DNA from: Bdellovibrio sp.
GTDB lineage: Bacteria > Bdellovibrionota > Bdellovibrionia > Bdellovibrionales > Bdellovibrionaceae
DNA length: 57,592 nucleotides
NCBI GenBank assembly: GCA_014376935.1
Contig: JACMQO010000040.1
Span: forward strand, 1 to 57,592
Reading direction: 5' to 3'
This document shows positions 20,562 to 29,085 of this stretch, piece after piece. The translations under genes and the position numbers were made by a program. The notes beneath the pieces are model-generated. The model was not told the origin of the DNA. It did not search any database and was given only the letters and a program-made list of their open reading frames with translations. The number at the start of each line of letters is the position of its first letter. Position 1 is the first letter of the stretch.

Positions 20562-21148
20562 TATTGAACCCCAACGTTATTAGAGTTTCCAACTTGCGAT
20601 AAAAAGTGCGCTTCGTTGGCCTGTAAAGACTGAGCCGTTCCCGCAGACAATTTAGCTTTAGACGCATTCACAGCTTCTGCTAAAATGATCGCGTTGATTT
20701 CAGCCGTTGCTTTCATAAGTTCGTTTTTAATAGACGCTTCAGCATCTGTTTTGATTTTAGCCGCTTGTATTTCGGCGTCTTTGATCAAATTGGCTTTAAT
20801 GATATTAGCTTCATGCTTAGCTGTTTCTAAAACCTTGGCTTCGCCCGACTCAAGATCTGCTAATTTCTTTTTTGTGTCGCGCAAATCGTCTTCAGCCAAC
20901 TTTAAAGCGGCTTTGGTTTTTTCAGCTTGCTCTAAAAAATCTGTTCTTCTTTTTGCGAACGATTCAACGACCGACTTTTTTAAGAAGAAAAATAAGGCGA
21001 TGACCAAAATACCTAAGTTCGCAGCTTGCCAGCCGATTTCAGTTAGTGGAATCGTTTGCTCGTTGTGACCGCCGCCGTGTTCGGCCTCGGCCGCCATCGC
21101 AACAACACCTAGTAATAGTGTTGCTGTGAATAGAATATTTTTTCTCAT
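20561..21148 (-). CDS. atpF: ATP synthase Fo subunit b, with signal-like N-terminus
   Basis: This 195-residue peripheral-stalk subunit has a single membrane helix (about 41-59, LGILVIALFFFLKKSVVESFAKR) and a long charged coiled coil to the C-terminus. Unlike E. coli b, it begins with a cleavable-looking signal peptide (residues 1-20, ending MAAEA) and a His/Gly-rich spacer. That is a feature of b subunits in several delta-type and other lineages. It is the second of two b-like genes (see atpF' upstream) and overlaps it by 4 bases (ATGA). Confidence 0.93.
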   Translation of the reverse strand: MRKNILFTATLLLGVVAMAAEAEHGGGHNEQTIPLTEIGWQAANLGILVIALFFFLKKSVVESFAKRRTDFLEQAEKTKAALKLAEDDLRDTKKKLADLESGEAKVLETAKHEANIIKANLIKDAEIQAAKIKTDAEASIKNELMKATAEINAIILAEAVNASKAKLSAGTAQSLQANEAHFLSQVGNSNNVGVQ

Positions 21149-21582
21149 ACTGTTCCCATTAATTTTTTTGTGATCGCCTCGGAAACATCTAAAGAGATTG
21201 TTTTAACCTGTTGTCCGGCGTTTTGCTTTTGTGTTTGAATTTGAGAAAGGGCTGTTTCAGTTGTTTTCGCAACCTGTGTTTTGGCCGTATCTATTAATAC
21301 AGATGTAGATACAATGGCTTCTTGTCGAGAGCCTTCAAAAATAGTTTTGATTTTATCGTTAATTTCGCGCGCTTTAAGTTGGTAAATTTGTACCAGTTTT
21401 TTCGCTTCGTCCTGAGCGTCGTTAGCCACTTGCTCAGCACCTTTTGTCAATTTGTGACGTTGATCGTAAGCCTTGAAGTAAGGGCCAAAAATAACCGTCG
21501 TTAAAAACGTAATCGCAATGATAAACAATACGAATTGTATGAACGCGGTTTCGTTAGCTCCAAGCTGTAACAGAATTTCCAT
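21145..21582 (-). CDS. atpF': ATP synthase Fo subunit b' (second b-type)
   Basis: This 145-residue b-type stalk subunit has one N-terminal membrane helix (residues about 13-33, FIQFVLFIIAITFLTTVIFG) followed by a continuous hydrophilic helix with many Lys/Glu/Gln. It lacks the signal peptide seen in the next gene. The pair implies a heterodimeric b/b' stalk, as in alphaproteobacteria and phototrophs. It is first in the stator/F1 operon and overlaps atpF by ATGA. Confidence 0.88.
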   Translation of the reverse strand: MEILLQLGANETAFIQFVLFIIAITFLTTVIFGPYFKAYDQRHKLTKGAEQVANDAQDEAKKLVQIYQLKAREINDKIKTIFEGSRQEAIVSTSVLIDTAKTQVAKTTETALSQIQTQKQNAGQQVKTISLDVSEAITKKLMGTV

Positions 21583-21621
21583 GAAACGCCTTTGATGATT
21601 AAATTATATTTAAGCCATACT

Positions 21622-21651
21622 TGGATAGCATTGGCGGCGTTTCGGGGTCAA
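21622..21651 (-). promoter_or_regulatory. Candidate promoter for the atpF'FHAGDC operon
   Basis: On the minus strand TTGACC (21651-21646) is separated by 18 bases from TATCCA (21627-21622), upstream of atpF'. The -35 match is good and the -10 match is weak. A TATAAT-like element is also present closer to the gene, within the run 'AAATATAATTTAA'. This is a pattern match only. Confidence 0.3.
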
Positions 21652-21677
21652 GATCTTAACATTTTAATATTATTTGG

Positions 21678-22010
21678 TTAGGCCTTGGGCACGTACGAAG
21701 CCCCTTCGAAAACAACACCTTCTTCAATTTTTAGACTAGGAGTTGTTACTGTTCCGCGAAAGTTTGCTGGCGGCACCATGATCACTTTTTGATGAGCCAC
21801 AATGTTTCCTTCGAACTGTCCCTTTAGAATGACGTGGCTGGCTTCGACTTCTGCGCTGACAGATGCCGTTTCAGAAATGATCAAATGGTCGCGGGTAAAA
21901 ATCTCGCCCTTAAAGTGCCCCGAAATTTTTGCAGTTCCGCTATAAGAAAGGCGACCCTCGAACGAGCTGCCCTCTTCAATAAGTGTTGAAATCGTCTGTT
22001 CTTTTTGCAT
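21678..22010 (-). CDS. Bactofilin
   Basis: This 110-residue bactofilin is a small cytoskeletal protein that polymerises into filaments without nucleotide. The core (residues about 12-100) has the repeating beta-helix pattern of the family: 'EGSSFEGRLSYSGTAKISGHFKGEI', 'LIISETASVSAEVEASHVILKGQFEGNI', 'FRGTVTTPSLKIEEGVVFEGA'. Short non-conserved tails flank it. Its ATG overlaps the parB stop by one base (TAATG), so it is the third gene of a parA-parB-bactofilin unit. In Myxococcus, bactofilin filaments position the ParABS system; a similar role here is inferred from the linkage. Confidence 0.9.
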   Translation of the reverse strand: MQKEQTISTLIEEGSSFEGRLSYSGTAKISGHFKGEIFTRDHLIISETASVSAEVEASHVILKGQFEGNIVAHQKVIMVPPANFRGTVTTPSLKIEEGVVFEGASYVPKA

Positions 22011-22981
22011 TATGTGTTCAACTTTTCATAAATCTGATTCAGCTGCTCGTCGCTGTAAAAGTGCAGAATCACTTGGCCTTTTCCAGACTTATAATTGATT
22101 TCTGTTTTCGTTCCCAATTTTTTCTGAATTTGATCCGCCAGCTCGTGCGCCAGCTTCGATGCGACGTCTATATTAAGGCCTTTCGCATTCTCTTGCGCTT
22201 TTGAGTTCGACTTCGTTTTGGCTTTGATTTCATTTTCTAAAGCTCGAACAGACCAGCCCTTGGCGGCACACTCTTTTGCCAGTTTTACTTGCATTGGTTT
22301 GTCGGCAACAGAAAGTAAAGATTTAGCGTGGCCTACGCTCAATATTTTATCGGCTAACATTTCTTTAAGCTCATTCGGTAATTGAATCAAGCGAAGCGCA
22401 TTTGCGACCGTTGATCTTTCTTTTCCAACGCGCTCAGAAACTTCTTGCTGAGAATATCCGAACTCTGTCATTAGGCGCTGATAACTTTCGGCCTCCTCAA
22501 TGGGATCTAAATCTTCACGCTGAATGTTTTCAATAATTGCGATTTGCAAAGCTTCTTTGTCGGTAACAGTCTTTATGATCGCGGGAACCTCATGAAGACC
22601 CGCTAACTGCGAAGCTCTCCATCGTCTTTCTCCGGCGATAATTTCAAATCCGCCGGCAGGTCTTTTTCGAACCGTGATTGGTTGAATTAATCCGTTTTCT
22701 TTAATTGATGTCGCAAGCTCTTCCAAAAGCATTTTGTCGAAGTGCTTGCGCGGCTGGTAGGCCCCTGGAACCATTTTGTCGATGGCTATTTTCCATATTC
22801 TAGCTTCTGCATCAACCTCTTGAGCGACCGTTTTTGCCGCCAACCCTGACTCTTCCTGCTTCTTTGAATAGTCAGAGCTCTCGGCTCCGGACCCAGCAGG
22901 AGCCATCGGACTTTGATCAAACAACGAGTGCATTCCGCGACCCAGACCTTTTTTGTTTTTATTTTCTTTAATTATATCCAT
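22010..22981 (-). CDS. parB: Chromosome-partitioning protein ParB
   Basis: This 323-residue CTP-dependent clamp loads at parS and spreads over origin DNA. The N-terminal 80 residues are Gly/Ser/Glu-rich and include 'KGLGRGMHSLF', followed by the CTPase/ParB domain with 'GERRWRAS' and 'ENIQREDLDPIEEA'. A helix-turn-helix (YSQQEVSERVGKERSTVANALRL) and a C-terminal dimerisation domain complete the protein. It starts 4 bases after parA. Three parS sites sit about 830-970 bases upstream. Confidence 0.97.
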   Translation of the reverse strand: MDIIKENKNKKGLGRGMHSLFDQSPMAPAGSGAESSDYSKKQEESGLAAKTVAQEVDAEARIWKIAIDKMVPGAYQPRKHFDKMLLEELATSIKENGLIQPITVRKRPAGGFEIIAGERRWRASQLAGLHEVPAIIKTVTDKEALQIAIIENIQREDLDPIEEAESYQRLMTEFGYSQQEVSERVGKERSTVANALRLIQLPNELKEMLADKILSVGHAKSLLSVADKPMQVKLAKECAAKGWSVRALENEIKAKTKSNSKAQENAKGLNIDVASKLAHELADQIQKKLGTKTEINYKSGKGQVILHFYSDEQLNQIYEKLNT

Positions 22982-22984
22982 TGT

Positions 22985-23794
22985 TTACACCGACAATTCT
23001 AGTTTAAAGTTCTCGTTTTTTCCGAAGTTTTTTGTCCGCTCTATAAGCTCTTTGGTCATTTCCATATACATAAGTGCGCCGATAGATTTTGCATCATAGC
23101 CAAAAATGGATACTCCGTGACTGGGGGCTTCGCTTAGGCGGACGTTTCGGGGAATGATTGCGTTGAAAACTTTTTCTTTAAAGTGGGCGCGTATTTCCTC
23201 AACCACTTGGTGACTTAAGTTATTGCGTTTATCGAACATCGTTAAAACAATCCCCTCGATATGCAGCTGCGGGTTGATTCCCTTTTTGACTAGTCCAGCC
23301 GTATTCAAAAGCTGACTTAACCCCTCAAGCGCATAGTATTCGCACTGAAGCGGAACTAAAAAACTATTTGCTGCAGCCAAGGCGTTCAAAGTTAAAAGGC
23401 CCAGCGAGGGTGGGCAGTCAATAATAACGTAATCATATAATGATGAAACGCTCATGATTGCATTTTTTAGGCGGTATTCGCGCTGAGGCATATCCACAAG
23501 CTCGATTTCGGCGCCTACAAGGTCCGGATTTGAGGTGGCAATCCAAAGGTTCTTCGTATGTGTTGCAAATACGACTTCTTGAATATTCTTTTCGCCGATT
23601 AAAACGTGATAAATGTTTTTGTCTTCGGCTTCGTGTTTTTTGACTCCCAGCCCGCTAGATGCGTTTCCTTGTGGATCCATGTCGATGACCAGTGTTCGGT
23701 AGCCAAGTTGTGCTAAGGCCGATGATAGGTTAACCGTTGTTGTTGTTTTACCAACCCCACCTTTTTGATTCGCGATACAAATAACTTTAATCAT
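22985..23794 (-). CDS. parA: Chromosome-partitioning ATPase ParA
   Basis: The 269-residue ATPase binds DNA non-specifically and moves the ParB-origin complex. Deviant Walker A 'KGGVGKTTTTVNL' (residues about 9-21), Walker A' 'VIDMDPQGNASSGLG' and Walker B 'DYVIIDCPPSLGLLT' are all intact. The frame is open to 23827, where the extra residues (MFHVEQ) are simply translation of a parS palindrome. The ATG at 23794, preceded by AAGGAGACT, is the correct start. It is co-transcribed with parB and the bactofilin gene. Confidence 0.97.
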   Translation of the reverse strand: MIKVICIANQKGGVGKTTTTVNLSSALAQLGYRTLVIDMDPQGNASSGLGVKKHEAEDKNIYHVLIGEKNIQEVVFATHTKNLWIATSNPDLVGAEIELVDMPQREYRLKNAIMSVSSLYDYVIIDCPPSLGLLTLNALAAANSFLVPLQCEYYALEGLSQLLNTAGLVKKGINPQLHIEGIVLTMFDKRNNLSHQVVEEIRAHFKEKVFNAIIPRNVRLSEAPSHGVSIFGYDAKSIGALMYMEMTKELIERTKNFGKNENFKLELSV

Positions 23795-23810
23795 TAAAGT
23801 CTCCTTAAAT

Positions 23811-23826
23811 TGTTCCACGTGGAACA
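23811..23826. promoter_or_regulatory. parS: parS site 1 (perfect)
   Basis: TGTTCCACGTGGAACA is a perfect 16-bp palindrome of the near-universal bacterial parS type. It lies in the parA leader, 16 bases upstream of the start codon. ParB binding here could load the clamp and repress parAB. Confidence 0.95.
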
Positions 23827-23896
23827 TGTGTAGACTATTGGTGATGTTTTCTGTTCGATCAAGAATTATTTCAGTTTCAACAGAATTGATCCGATG

Positions 23897-23912
23897 TGTT
23901 CTACGTGGAACA
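23897..23912. promoter_or_regulatory. parS: parS site 2 (one mismatch)
   Basis: TGTTCTACGTGGAACA differs from the perfect palindrome at one position in the left arm. It lies in the intergenic region between parA and the divergent lipoprotein gene. Confidence 0.9.
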
Positions 23913-23937
23913 CGTTTTTTGCGCTTTTTATGATCGA

Positions 23938-23953
23938 TGTTCTACGTGGAACA
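23938..23953. promoter_or_regulatory. parS: parS site 3 (one mismatch)
   Basis: It has the same variant sequence as site 2. It ends only five bases before the ATG (23959) of the lipoprotein gene, so it covers that gene's ribosome-binding region. Confidence 0.9.
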
Positions 23954-23958
23954 ATTAT

Positions 23959-24507
23959 ATGACCAAATATTTGATGATCTTATCCTTATTGCTGTGTTTT
24001 TCTTGTTCGAAAAAGGATCCGCATCCTGAATCGAAAGACGAAATCTATTCTGACCTGTTGGCCGAGCAAGACATCATGACAAAAAGTGTAGACGCCGCAG
24101 AAAAAGAATTAGTCAATATGGAAAAGGCATTAAAGGGCGCAGTTCCACAAACGGGCCAGCTTAAACAGATGGAAATAAAGTTTTTTGAATCGAAAAATAT
24201 ATTCGAGAAATTAAAACAACAAAAACAATATTTCGACATAAAAGTTGAAGAGCGAAAGCAAGAGGTCGGGCTTCGATACGAAGAAAGCTTAACAAAGTCC
24301 GGAAGAAAATGGCCCGACCCCAAAGAGATCGAAATTTACAAGCAAAGACTAAAAATGTATCGTGATAAAATCGCCTGGGACAAAAACAAGGGTATAGTAA
24401 AGGCGAAGCCGAAAACTGCAGTCGGGGCACCAGTTGGTGGGCATGGGGCCGCACCATCGGCGGCAGAGCACAGAGCTGCTGCTGAACCACCGCCAGAGCA
24501 CAATTAA
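23959..24507 (+). CDS. Small lipoprotein with helical, charged body
   Basis: The 182-residue protein begins with a short lipoprotein signal ending in a cysteine (LSLLLCFSC, Cys about 18); the lipobox is imperfect because Cys rather than Leu/Val/Ile is at -3. The body (residues 30-140) is helix-rich with alternating Lys/Glu/Gln, suggesting a coiled coil. The tail is Ala/Pro/His-rich and likely disordered. I do not recognise a family. The frame is open from 23896, but that stretch is translation of two parS sites, so the ATG at 23959 is used. It is transcribed away from parA and convergent with rsmG. Confidence 0.7.
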   Translation: MTKYLMILSLLLCFSCSKKDPHPESKDEIYSDLLAEQDIMTKSVDAAEKELVNMEKALKGAVPQTGQLKQMEIKFFESKNIFEKLKQQKQYFDIKVEERKQEVGLRYEESLTKSGRKWPDPKEIEIYKQRLKMYRDKIAWDKNKGIVKAKPKTAVGAPVGGHGAAPSAAEHRAAAEPPPEHN

Positions 24508-24525
24508 TAAACTCAAATTAAAGAT

Positions 24526-25179
24526 TTAAATTTTATCGGTTCGAACAACAAACAAACGCGTGTCGCCAGCCGGAAGTTCGTATTTACTTTCTAGCCCAGG
24601 CAACCAACTAGAACATAATTGCGACGGAATCTCTGATATTTCTAAACTCCATTCGTCTGATTTAATATGAAAAACGACTCCGCCCTGACGAACCAACTTT
24701 CGCAAGGTAAGCAACGCCCTTGGGAGCGGCATGAAGTCTCGACATATGGCCTGAGTGAAACAATCATGTGGCATCGTTTCCACTTTTTTATTCGCAACAG
24801 AAACGTTACTAAGCTCTAAGGTGCGCACGACACCTTCTAAAAATTTAAACCGGCGCTCATCGGGCTCAATAAGAATCACTTTTTGATCTCTGTACAAGAT
24901 CCCGTAAATCAAACCAGGCAAACCGATGGCCCCGCCAAAGCTATATAACTCTATGTTTTTGTTAAGTTTTTCCCTAACAATTTTAGACGACTCGATGCTG
25001 TTTGCAAAGTACACAAGGTCAGCGTTTAAAATAACCTTCGAGGCGATGATGCTAGCCGTTTTGTTGTATTGAATTAGTTCCTGATAAAAAGACTCTAACA
25101 CCACGTGCGTTTCTTGACCCAGGTTTGGATACCACGTGCGAATGCGCCAATTATAGTTCGGGTCTGCTGACGTCTTCAT
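24526..25179 (-). CDS. rsmG: RsmG-family 16S rRNA methyltransferase, divergent
   Basis: This 217-residue protein matches the RsmG family (16S rRNA guanine-527 N7 methylation, cofactor S-adenosylmethionine) in length, in a Rossmann-type core, and in position next to mnmG. The motif usually written D-x-G-S-G-x-G-x-P-G is here SFGGAIGLPG (residues 80-89), so the first Asp/Gly pair is lost. The conserved Arg-Ala after the core and the Lys-Gly near the end are also altered (CRDF, IKSDEW). It may be an active but diverged enzyme or a relic. Its start overlaps the mnmG stop by 29 bases. The symbol is given by synteny plus overall similarity. Confidence 0.7.
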   Translation of the reverse strand: MKTSADPNYNWRIRTWYPNLGQETHVVLESFYQELIQYNKTASIIASKVILNADLVYFANSIESSKIVREKLNKNIELYSFGGAIGLPGLIYGILYRDQKVILIEPDERRFKFLEGVVRTLELSNVSVANKKVETMPHDCFTQAICRDFMPLPRALLTLRKLVRQGGVVFHIKSDEWSLEISEIPSQLCSSWLPGLESKYELPAGDTRLFVVRTDKI

Positions 25180-27052
25180 GATTACTACCCTTTGTAATGT
25201 GATGCCCCTTTAAGTGTATCATCAAACATTGCAAAGCAGAAGGATTGACCCCGCTGATGCGCTCGGCCTGTCCTAAAGTTCTCGGTTTGATACGCGAAAG
25301 TTTGTCAACTTCCTCATTCGAAAGACCTTTGACCAGGTTGTAAACCAATTCAGGCGGTATCAACATTTGCTCAAGATTCTTAGCTTTCGCGATCAGTTCG
25401 TTTTGTTTTTTAATATAACCAGAGTATTTCACATCAATTTCGATCGCCTCCAAAACTTCTTCGGGGTAATCGCACTCAAAGCTCAATTGTTTCAACGTCT
25501 CGAAGCTAACTTCGGGACGACGTAAAAACTCTTCGTAGGTGGCGGGTTTTCCTAGCGGGGTGCTTCCTAGGGCCACAATTTTTTCGTTCGTCGCAGGATT
25601 TGGATAAAGACTGCTGGCCGCCAGAGTTTCTTTTAAAACTTTTCGCGACTCTTGAAGGGTGTTTAAAATATCGAGTTCTTTTTCAGAGGTAATTCCTAGC
25701 TTTTTAGAAACTTGGTGCAGGCGATCGATCGTGTTGTCTTCGCGAAGAACTAATCTATGCTCTGCGCGCGAAGTAAACATGCGGTACGGCTCGCGCGTAC
25801 CTTTAGTTACCAAATCATCGATCAAAACACCCGTATACGCTTGATCGCGATCAAGAATAAATTCGTCTTTACCTAATATCTGGTGGGCCGCATTGATGCC
25901 GGCAACGAAACCCTGAACCGCAGCTTCTTCATAGCCGCTTGTTCCATTGATTTGACCTGCTAAAAATAAATGGGCAATCGGTCGTGTTTCTAGACGGTGA
26001 AAAATTTGCGTTGGTTCGACAAAGTCGTATTCTACTGCATAGCCATATCGAACAACCTTCACGTTTTCTAGCCCAGGAATTGTTTTTAAAAATAGATCCT
26101 GAATATCTTCTGGTAAAGACGTCGAAATTCCCTGCAAATAAATAAGATCCGTATTTAAACCTTCAGGCTCTAAAAATGTTTGATGAGTTTTTCTTTCGGC
26201 AAAGCGCGTGATCTTGTCTTCGATACTTGGGCAATATCTTGGACCAACGCCCTCAATAATTCCGCTAAACATCGGTGATTTATCTAGATTGTTTCTGATG
26301 ATTTCGTGCGTTTCTTCGGTCGTGTTGGAAAGATAACATTCGATTTGCGGCAACTGATATGTGCGCTTCGATTTAAAACTAAACGGATAAAACTTATCGT
26401 CACCGTATTGAGGAGCTGTTTTCGACCAATCGATACTGGCTTTATGAAGGCGCGCGGGCGTTCCTGTTTTTAAACGGCGCACATCAAAACCGTAATGAGC
26501 TAGTTGATCTGACAAACCAACAGATGCGCCGTCGCCGATACGACCGCCGGCAATTTGTTTCAAACCAAAATGCATCACGCCGTTCATAAACGTTCCGGTT
26601 GTGATGATCACAGCTTTCGCCGTGATTTCAGTGCCGTCTTCTAAAACGATTCCTTCACAAACGTGATTATTCAAAATTAACCGCTTAACTTCGGCGCCTA
26701 ATAAACTTAAATTTTCTTGAGTTTTTAACGCCTCTGCTTGAAACGCAGAGTAAACATGCTTGTCGCACTGGGCGCGGCTTCCGCGAACCGCAGGCCCGCG
26801 GCTTGAGTTTAATCTTTTAAATTGAATGCATGAAGCATCAGAAGCCAGGCCCATTTGGCCGCCCAAGATATCGATTTCACGAACCATATGGCCCTTCGCC
26901 AAGCCGCCAATTGAAGGGTTACACGACATGTAAGCAATGCGATCCAAATTCGTTGTGACCATTAACGTTTTTAAACCTAAACGTGCGCCCGCCAAACAAG
27001 CTTCAACGCCTGCGTGCCCGGCCCCAACAACGATAATATCAAATGCTTGCAT
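25151..27052 (-). CDS. mnmG: tRNA uridine 5-carboxymethylaminomethyl modification enzyme MnmG
   Basis: This 633-residue FAD enzyme forms, with MnmE, the complex that adds a carboxymethylaminomethyl group to uridine 34 of certain tRNAs. The FAD-binding motif 'IIVVGAGHAGVEACLAGARLG' is at residues about 6-26, and family signatures 'NPSIGGLAKGHMVREIDILGGQMG' and 'TGTFMNGVMHFG' are clear. The frame runs on to 27130, but the ATG at 27052 (AAGGGA upstream) gives the canonical N-terminus; the longer reading would overlap mnmE. Length matches E. coli (629). Confidence 0.96.
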   Translation of the reverse strand: MQAFDIIVVGAGHAGVEACLAGARLGLKTLMVTTNLDRIAYMSCNPSIGGLAKGHMVREIDILGGQMGLASDASCIQFKRLNSSRGPAVRGSRAQCDKHVYSAFQAEALKTQENLSLLGAEVKRLILNNHVCEGIVLEDGTEITAKAVIITTGTFMNGVMHFGLKQIAGGRIGDGASVGLSDQLAHYGFDVRRLKTGTPARLHKASIDWSKTAPQYGDDKFYPFSFKSKRTYQLPQIECYLSNTTEETHEIIRNNLDKSPMFSGIIEGVGPRYCPSIEDKITRFAERKTHQTFLEPEGLNTDLIYLQGISTSLPEDIQDLFLKTIPGLENVKVVRYGYAVEYDFVEPTQIFHRLETRPIAHLFLAGQINGTSGYEEAAVQGFVAGINAAHQILGKDEFILDRDQAYTGVLIDDLVTKGTREPYRMFTSRAEHRLVLREDNTIDRLHQVSKKLGITSEKELDILNTLQESRKVLKETLAASSLYPNPATNEKIVALGSTPLGKPATYEEFLRRPEVSFETLKQLSFECDYPEEVLEAIEIDVKYSGYIKKQNELIAKAKNLEQMLIPPELVYNLVKGLSNEEVDKLSRIKPRTLGQAERISGVNPSALQCLMIHLKGHHITKGSNHEDVSRPEL

Positions 27053-27071
27053 GTGGTCCCTTGCCGGGAGC

Positions 27072-28478
27072 TTACTTCCCGATACAGAATTCTTTAAAAA
27101 CTCGGTCCATGATTTGGTCATCAAAAACATGACCTAAAATACGCTGGATCGACATCAAAGAGTCTTTCAAATACATCGCGATAAACTCCGCGCCCATATT
27201 TTTTTCTAACTCTTGTAACGAGGCGTCTAACATTTCAAGTGCGTGACGTGACATTTCGTACTGTCGTGCCGAAGTGATCATCGCCTCGTCTAAAACGTTT
27301 AACTGGCCTATTTTGGTCTTAACAGATGTTAATACTCTGTCTCGGCTCTTGGGATCAAGGCCCGATGTAAAAATGATGTCTTGCTCTTGGTAATTAGCAG
27401 ATAAATTTTGTAATTTTTTTCTAAACTCGGCCCGCTGGCTTTCGCTTAGAAGATCCGTCTTGTTAACCAGAATTAAGACCGGCGAATTGACTTCTGAAAG
27501 CTGGGTTTTTGCAATCTGCCAATCAGGCTCTGTGCCGTCAAATACGTATAAAACAACATCGGCTTTCCCGGCCTCTTTTTGGCTGCGGTCGACGCCGATT
27601 TTTTCAACCAGATCTTCAGTAGCGCGAAGGCCCGCCGTATCGCTTATCGTAAACCGAAAGCCGTCAAATAAGGTCGTCGCCTGAATCACGTCCCGAGTCG
27701 TTCCCGCAACGGGGGTCACGATCGCTTTGTCATCTTGCGAAAAAATATTAAGTAGGCTTGATTTACCTACATTTGGCTTACCCAACAAAACGACCTTGAT
27801 GCCGTCTTTAACAAGGCGCCCCGAACGATATGAAGAAACTAACGCTGACAAATCAACGCGAATAGCCTTCAACTTTTGAATCAAAACCACGGGGTCGACC
27901 ACATCAATGCCCTCGGTCGAAAAATCGATTGAGGCCTCGATATGCGCCAAACACCACGTTAAGTCCGATTCTAACTTTTCAAACTGTTTTGAAACGTAAC
28001 CTTGCAGCTGACGAACCGCCACGCGGGCCGAAGCTTGGTTTTGACTTTGAATTAACGAAAGAACCGACTCAGCCTGAACTAAATCAATTTTATTATTCAT
28101 AAACGCACGGTACGTGAATTCGCCTTTTTCGGCCAACTTACATCCGTTATCAACCAGTAGATCTACAATTTTTTCGGCGACGTATTCACTGCCGTGACAG
28201 CTGATTTCGACGACTTCTTCGCCGGTAAATGACTTCCCGTTCGCGAAATACGAAACCACAACTTCATCGACCGTCTCGCCACCAGAAATTCCGGTCGCGG
28301 TATCTTTGATTTTTGTGAAGTAGATTTGATGAGATTTAATTTCTTTTTGAGTAAGGCCTGGCGCAATTTTTTTACAGATTAAAAGCGCCTGCGGTCCACT
28401 AACGCGAATGACGGCGACGCCACCCACACCCGGAGGCGTCGAAATAGCACAAATTGTTTGTTCGCCTCGATTGCGCAT
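27072..28478 (-). CDS. mnmE: tRNA modification GTPase MnmE
   Basis: This 468-residue partner of MnmG has an N-terminal folate-binding domain (ICAISTPPGVGGVAVIRVSG, residues 9-28), helical middle domain, an inserted G domain with 'GKPNVGKSSLLN' (G1), 'DTAG' (G3) and 'NKTD' (G4), and the C-terminal CxGK motif (CIGK) that is essential for modification. It ends 19 bases before mnmG, so the two are probably co-transcribed in the order mnmE-mnmG-rsmG. Confidence 0.97.
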   Translation of the reverse strand: MRNRGEQTICAISTPPGVGGVAVIRVSGPQALLICKKIAPGLTQKEIKSHQIYFTKIKDTATGISGGETVDEVVVSYFANGKSFTGEEVVEISCHGSEYVAEKIVDLLVDNGCKLAEKGEFTYRAFMNNKIDLVQAESVLSLIQSQNQASARVAVRQLQGYVSKQFEKLESDLTWCLAHIEASIDFSTEGIDVVDPVVLIQKLKAIRVDLSALVSSYRSGRLVKDGIKVVLLGKPNVGKSSLLNIFSQDDKAIVTPVAGTTRDVIQATTLFDGFRFTISDTAGLRATEDLVEKIGVDRSQKEAGKADVVLYVFDGTEPDWQIAKTQLSEVNSPVLILVNKTDLLSESQRAEFRKKLQNLSANYQEQDIIFTSGLDPKSRDRVLTSVKTKIGQLNVLDEAMITSARQYEMSRHALEMLDASLQELEKNMGAEFIAMYLKDSLMSIQRILGHVFDDQIMDRVFKEFCIGK

Positions 28479-28524
28479 CCTATGTTTTCCTAACGAATAA
28501 CGTAATTATTTTGAATACTAAAAA

Positions 28525-29070
28525 CTATTTTTCTTCAACTTCAGCACCCTCTACGGCCGCGTTTTTAGCTGGAAAAATTTTGATTTTTTTGTAAAGGCCA
28601 TCACCCAAAGAGCGGCTTTTTACGCGGCCATCTTGCGCTAAATATTGGTGAACAACTTTACGTTCTTTCGGAGGAAGCGCGCGGTAATATACTGATTTAC
28701 CTTGCTCGATCGCAATTTTTTTGAGGTGTTCGGCGCGCTCGATTAAAGCCGCTTCTGATTCTTCACGGAAACCGCCGCAATCAACCAATACATTTGTTTG
28801 TACATCAGCGAAGTGGTGCTGAGTCACGCGCTTGATGATCAATTGAAACGCGTCCATTAATTGACCTTTGTAGTCTTTTAATAAGGCTTCGTCGTTACCA
28901 GAGAATTCAATTTTTACTTCAGTTATTTCTTCTTTTTTCTCGATGTTTAATTCGTAAGATAAATCAAAGCCACCTTTTTCTAAGATGCCATTAAGTGTTT
29001 CCTCAACAACCGATTCAAGGTTGTTTTCTTTTTTTCCGCCACCGAAAATTTTACTGAAAAAGCCCGCCAT
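28525..29070 (-). CDS. khpB: RNA-binding protein Jag/KhpB
   Basis: This 181-residue member of the Jag/KhpB (SpoIIIJ-associated) family contains a short N-terminal Jag region, a KH-type segment around residues 55-115, and an R3H domain at about 115-170 ('ALPPKERKVVHQYLAQDGRVKSRSLGDG' with the Arg...His spacing). It binds RNA and in several bacteria acts with KhpA on envelope genes. It sits directly downstream of yidC, the usual place. Confidence 0.93.
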   Translation of the reverse strand: MAGFFSKIFGGGKKENNLESVVEETLNGILEKGGFDLSYELNIEKKEEITEVKIEFSGNDEALLKDYKGQLMDAFQLIIKRVTQHHFADVQTNVLVDCGGFREESEAALIERAEHLKKIAIEQGKSVYYRALPPKERKVVHQYLAQDGRVKSRSLGDGLYKKIKIFPAKNAAVEGAEVEEK

Positions 29071-29085
29071 ATATCCCCCTAATTA

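Noticed and set aside
23795-23827. Longer ParA N-terminus beginning MFHVEQ
   Set aside because: These codons are the parS palindrome; the strong AAGGAG site supports the start at 23794.
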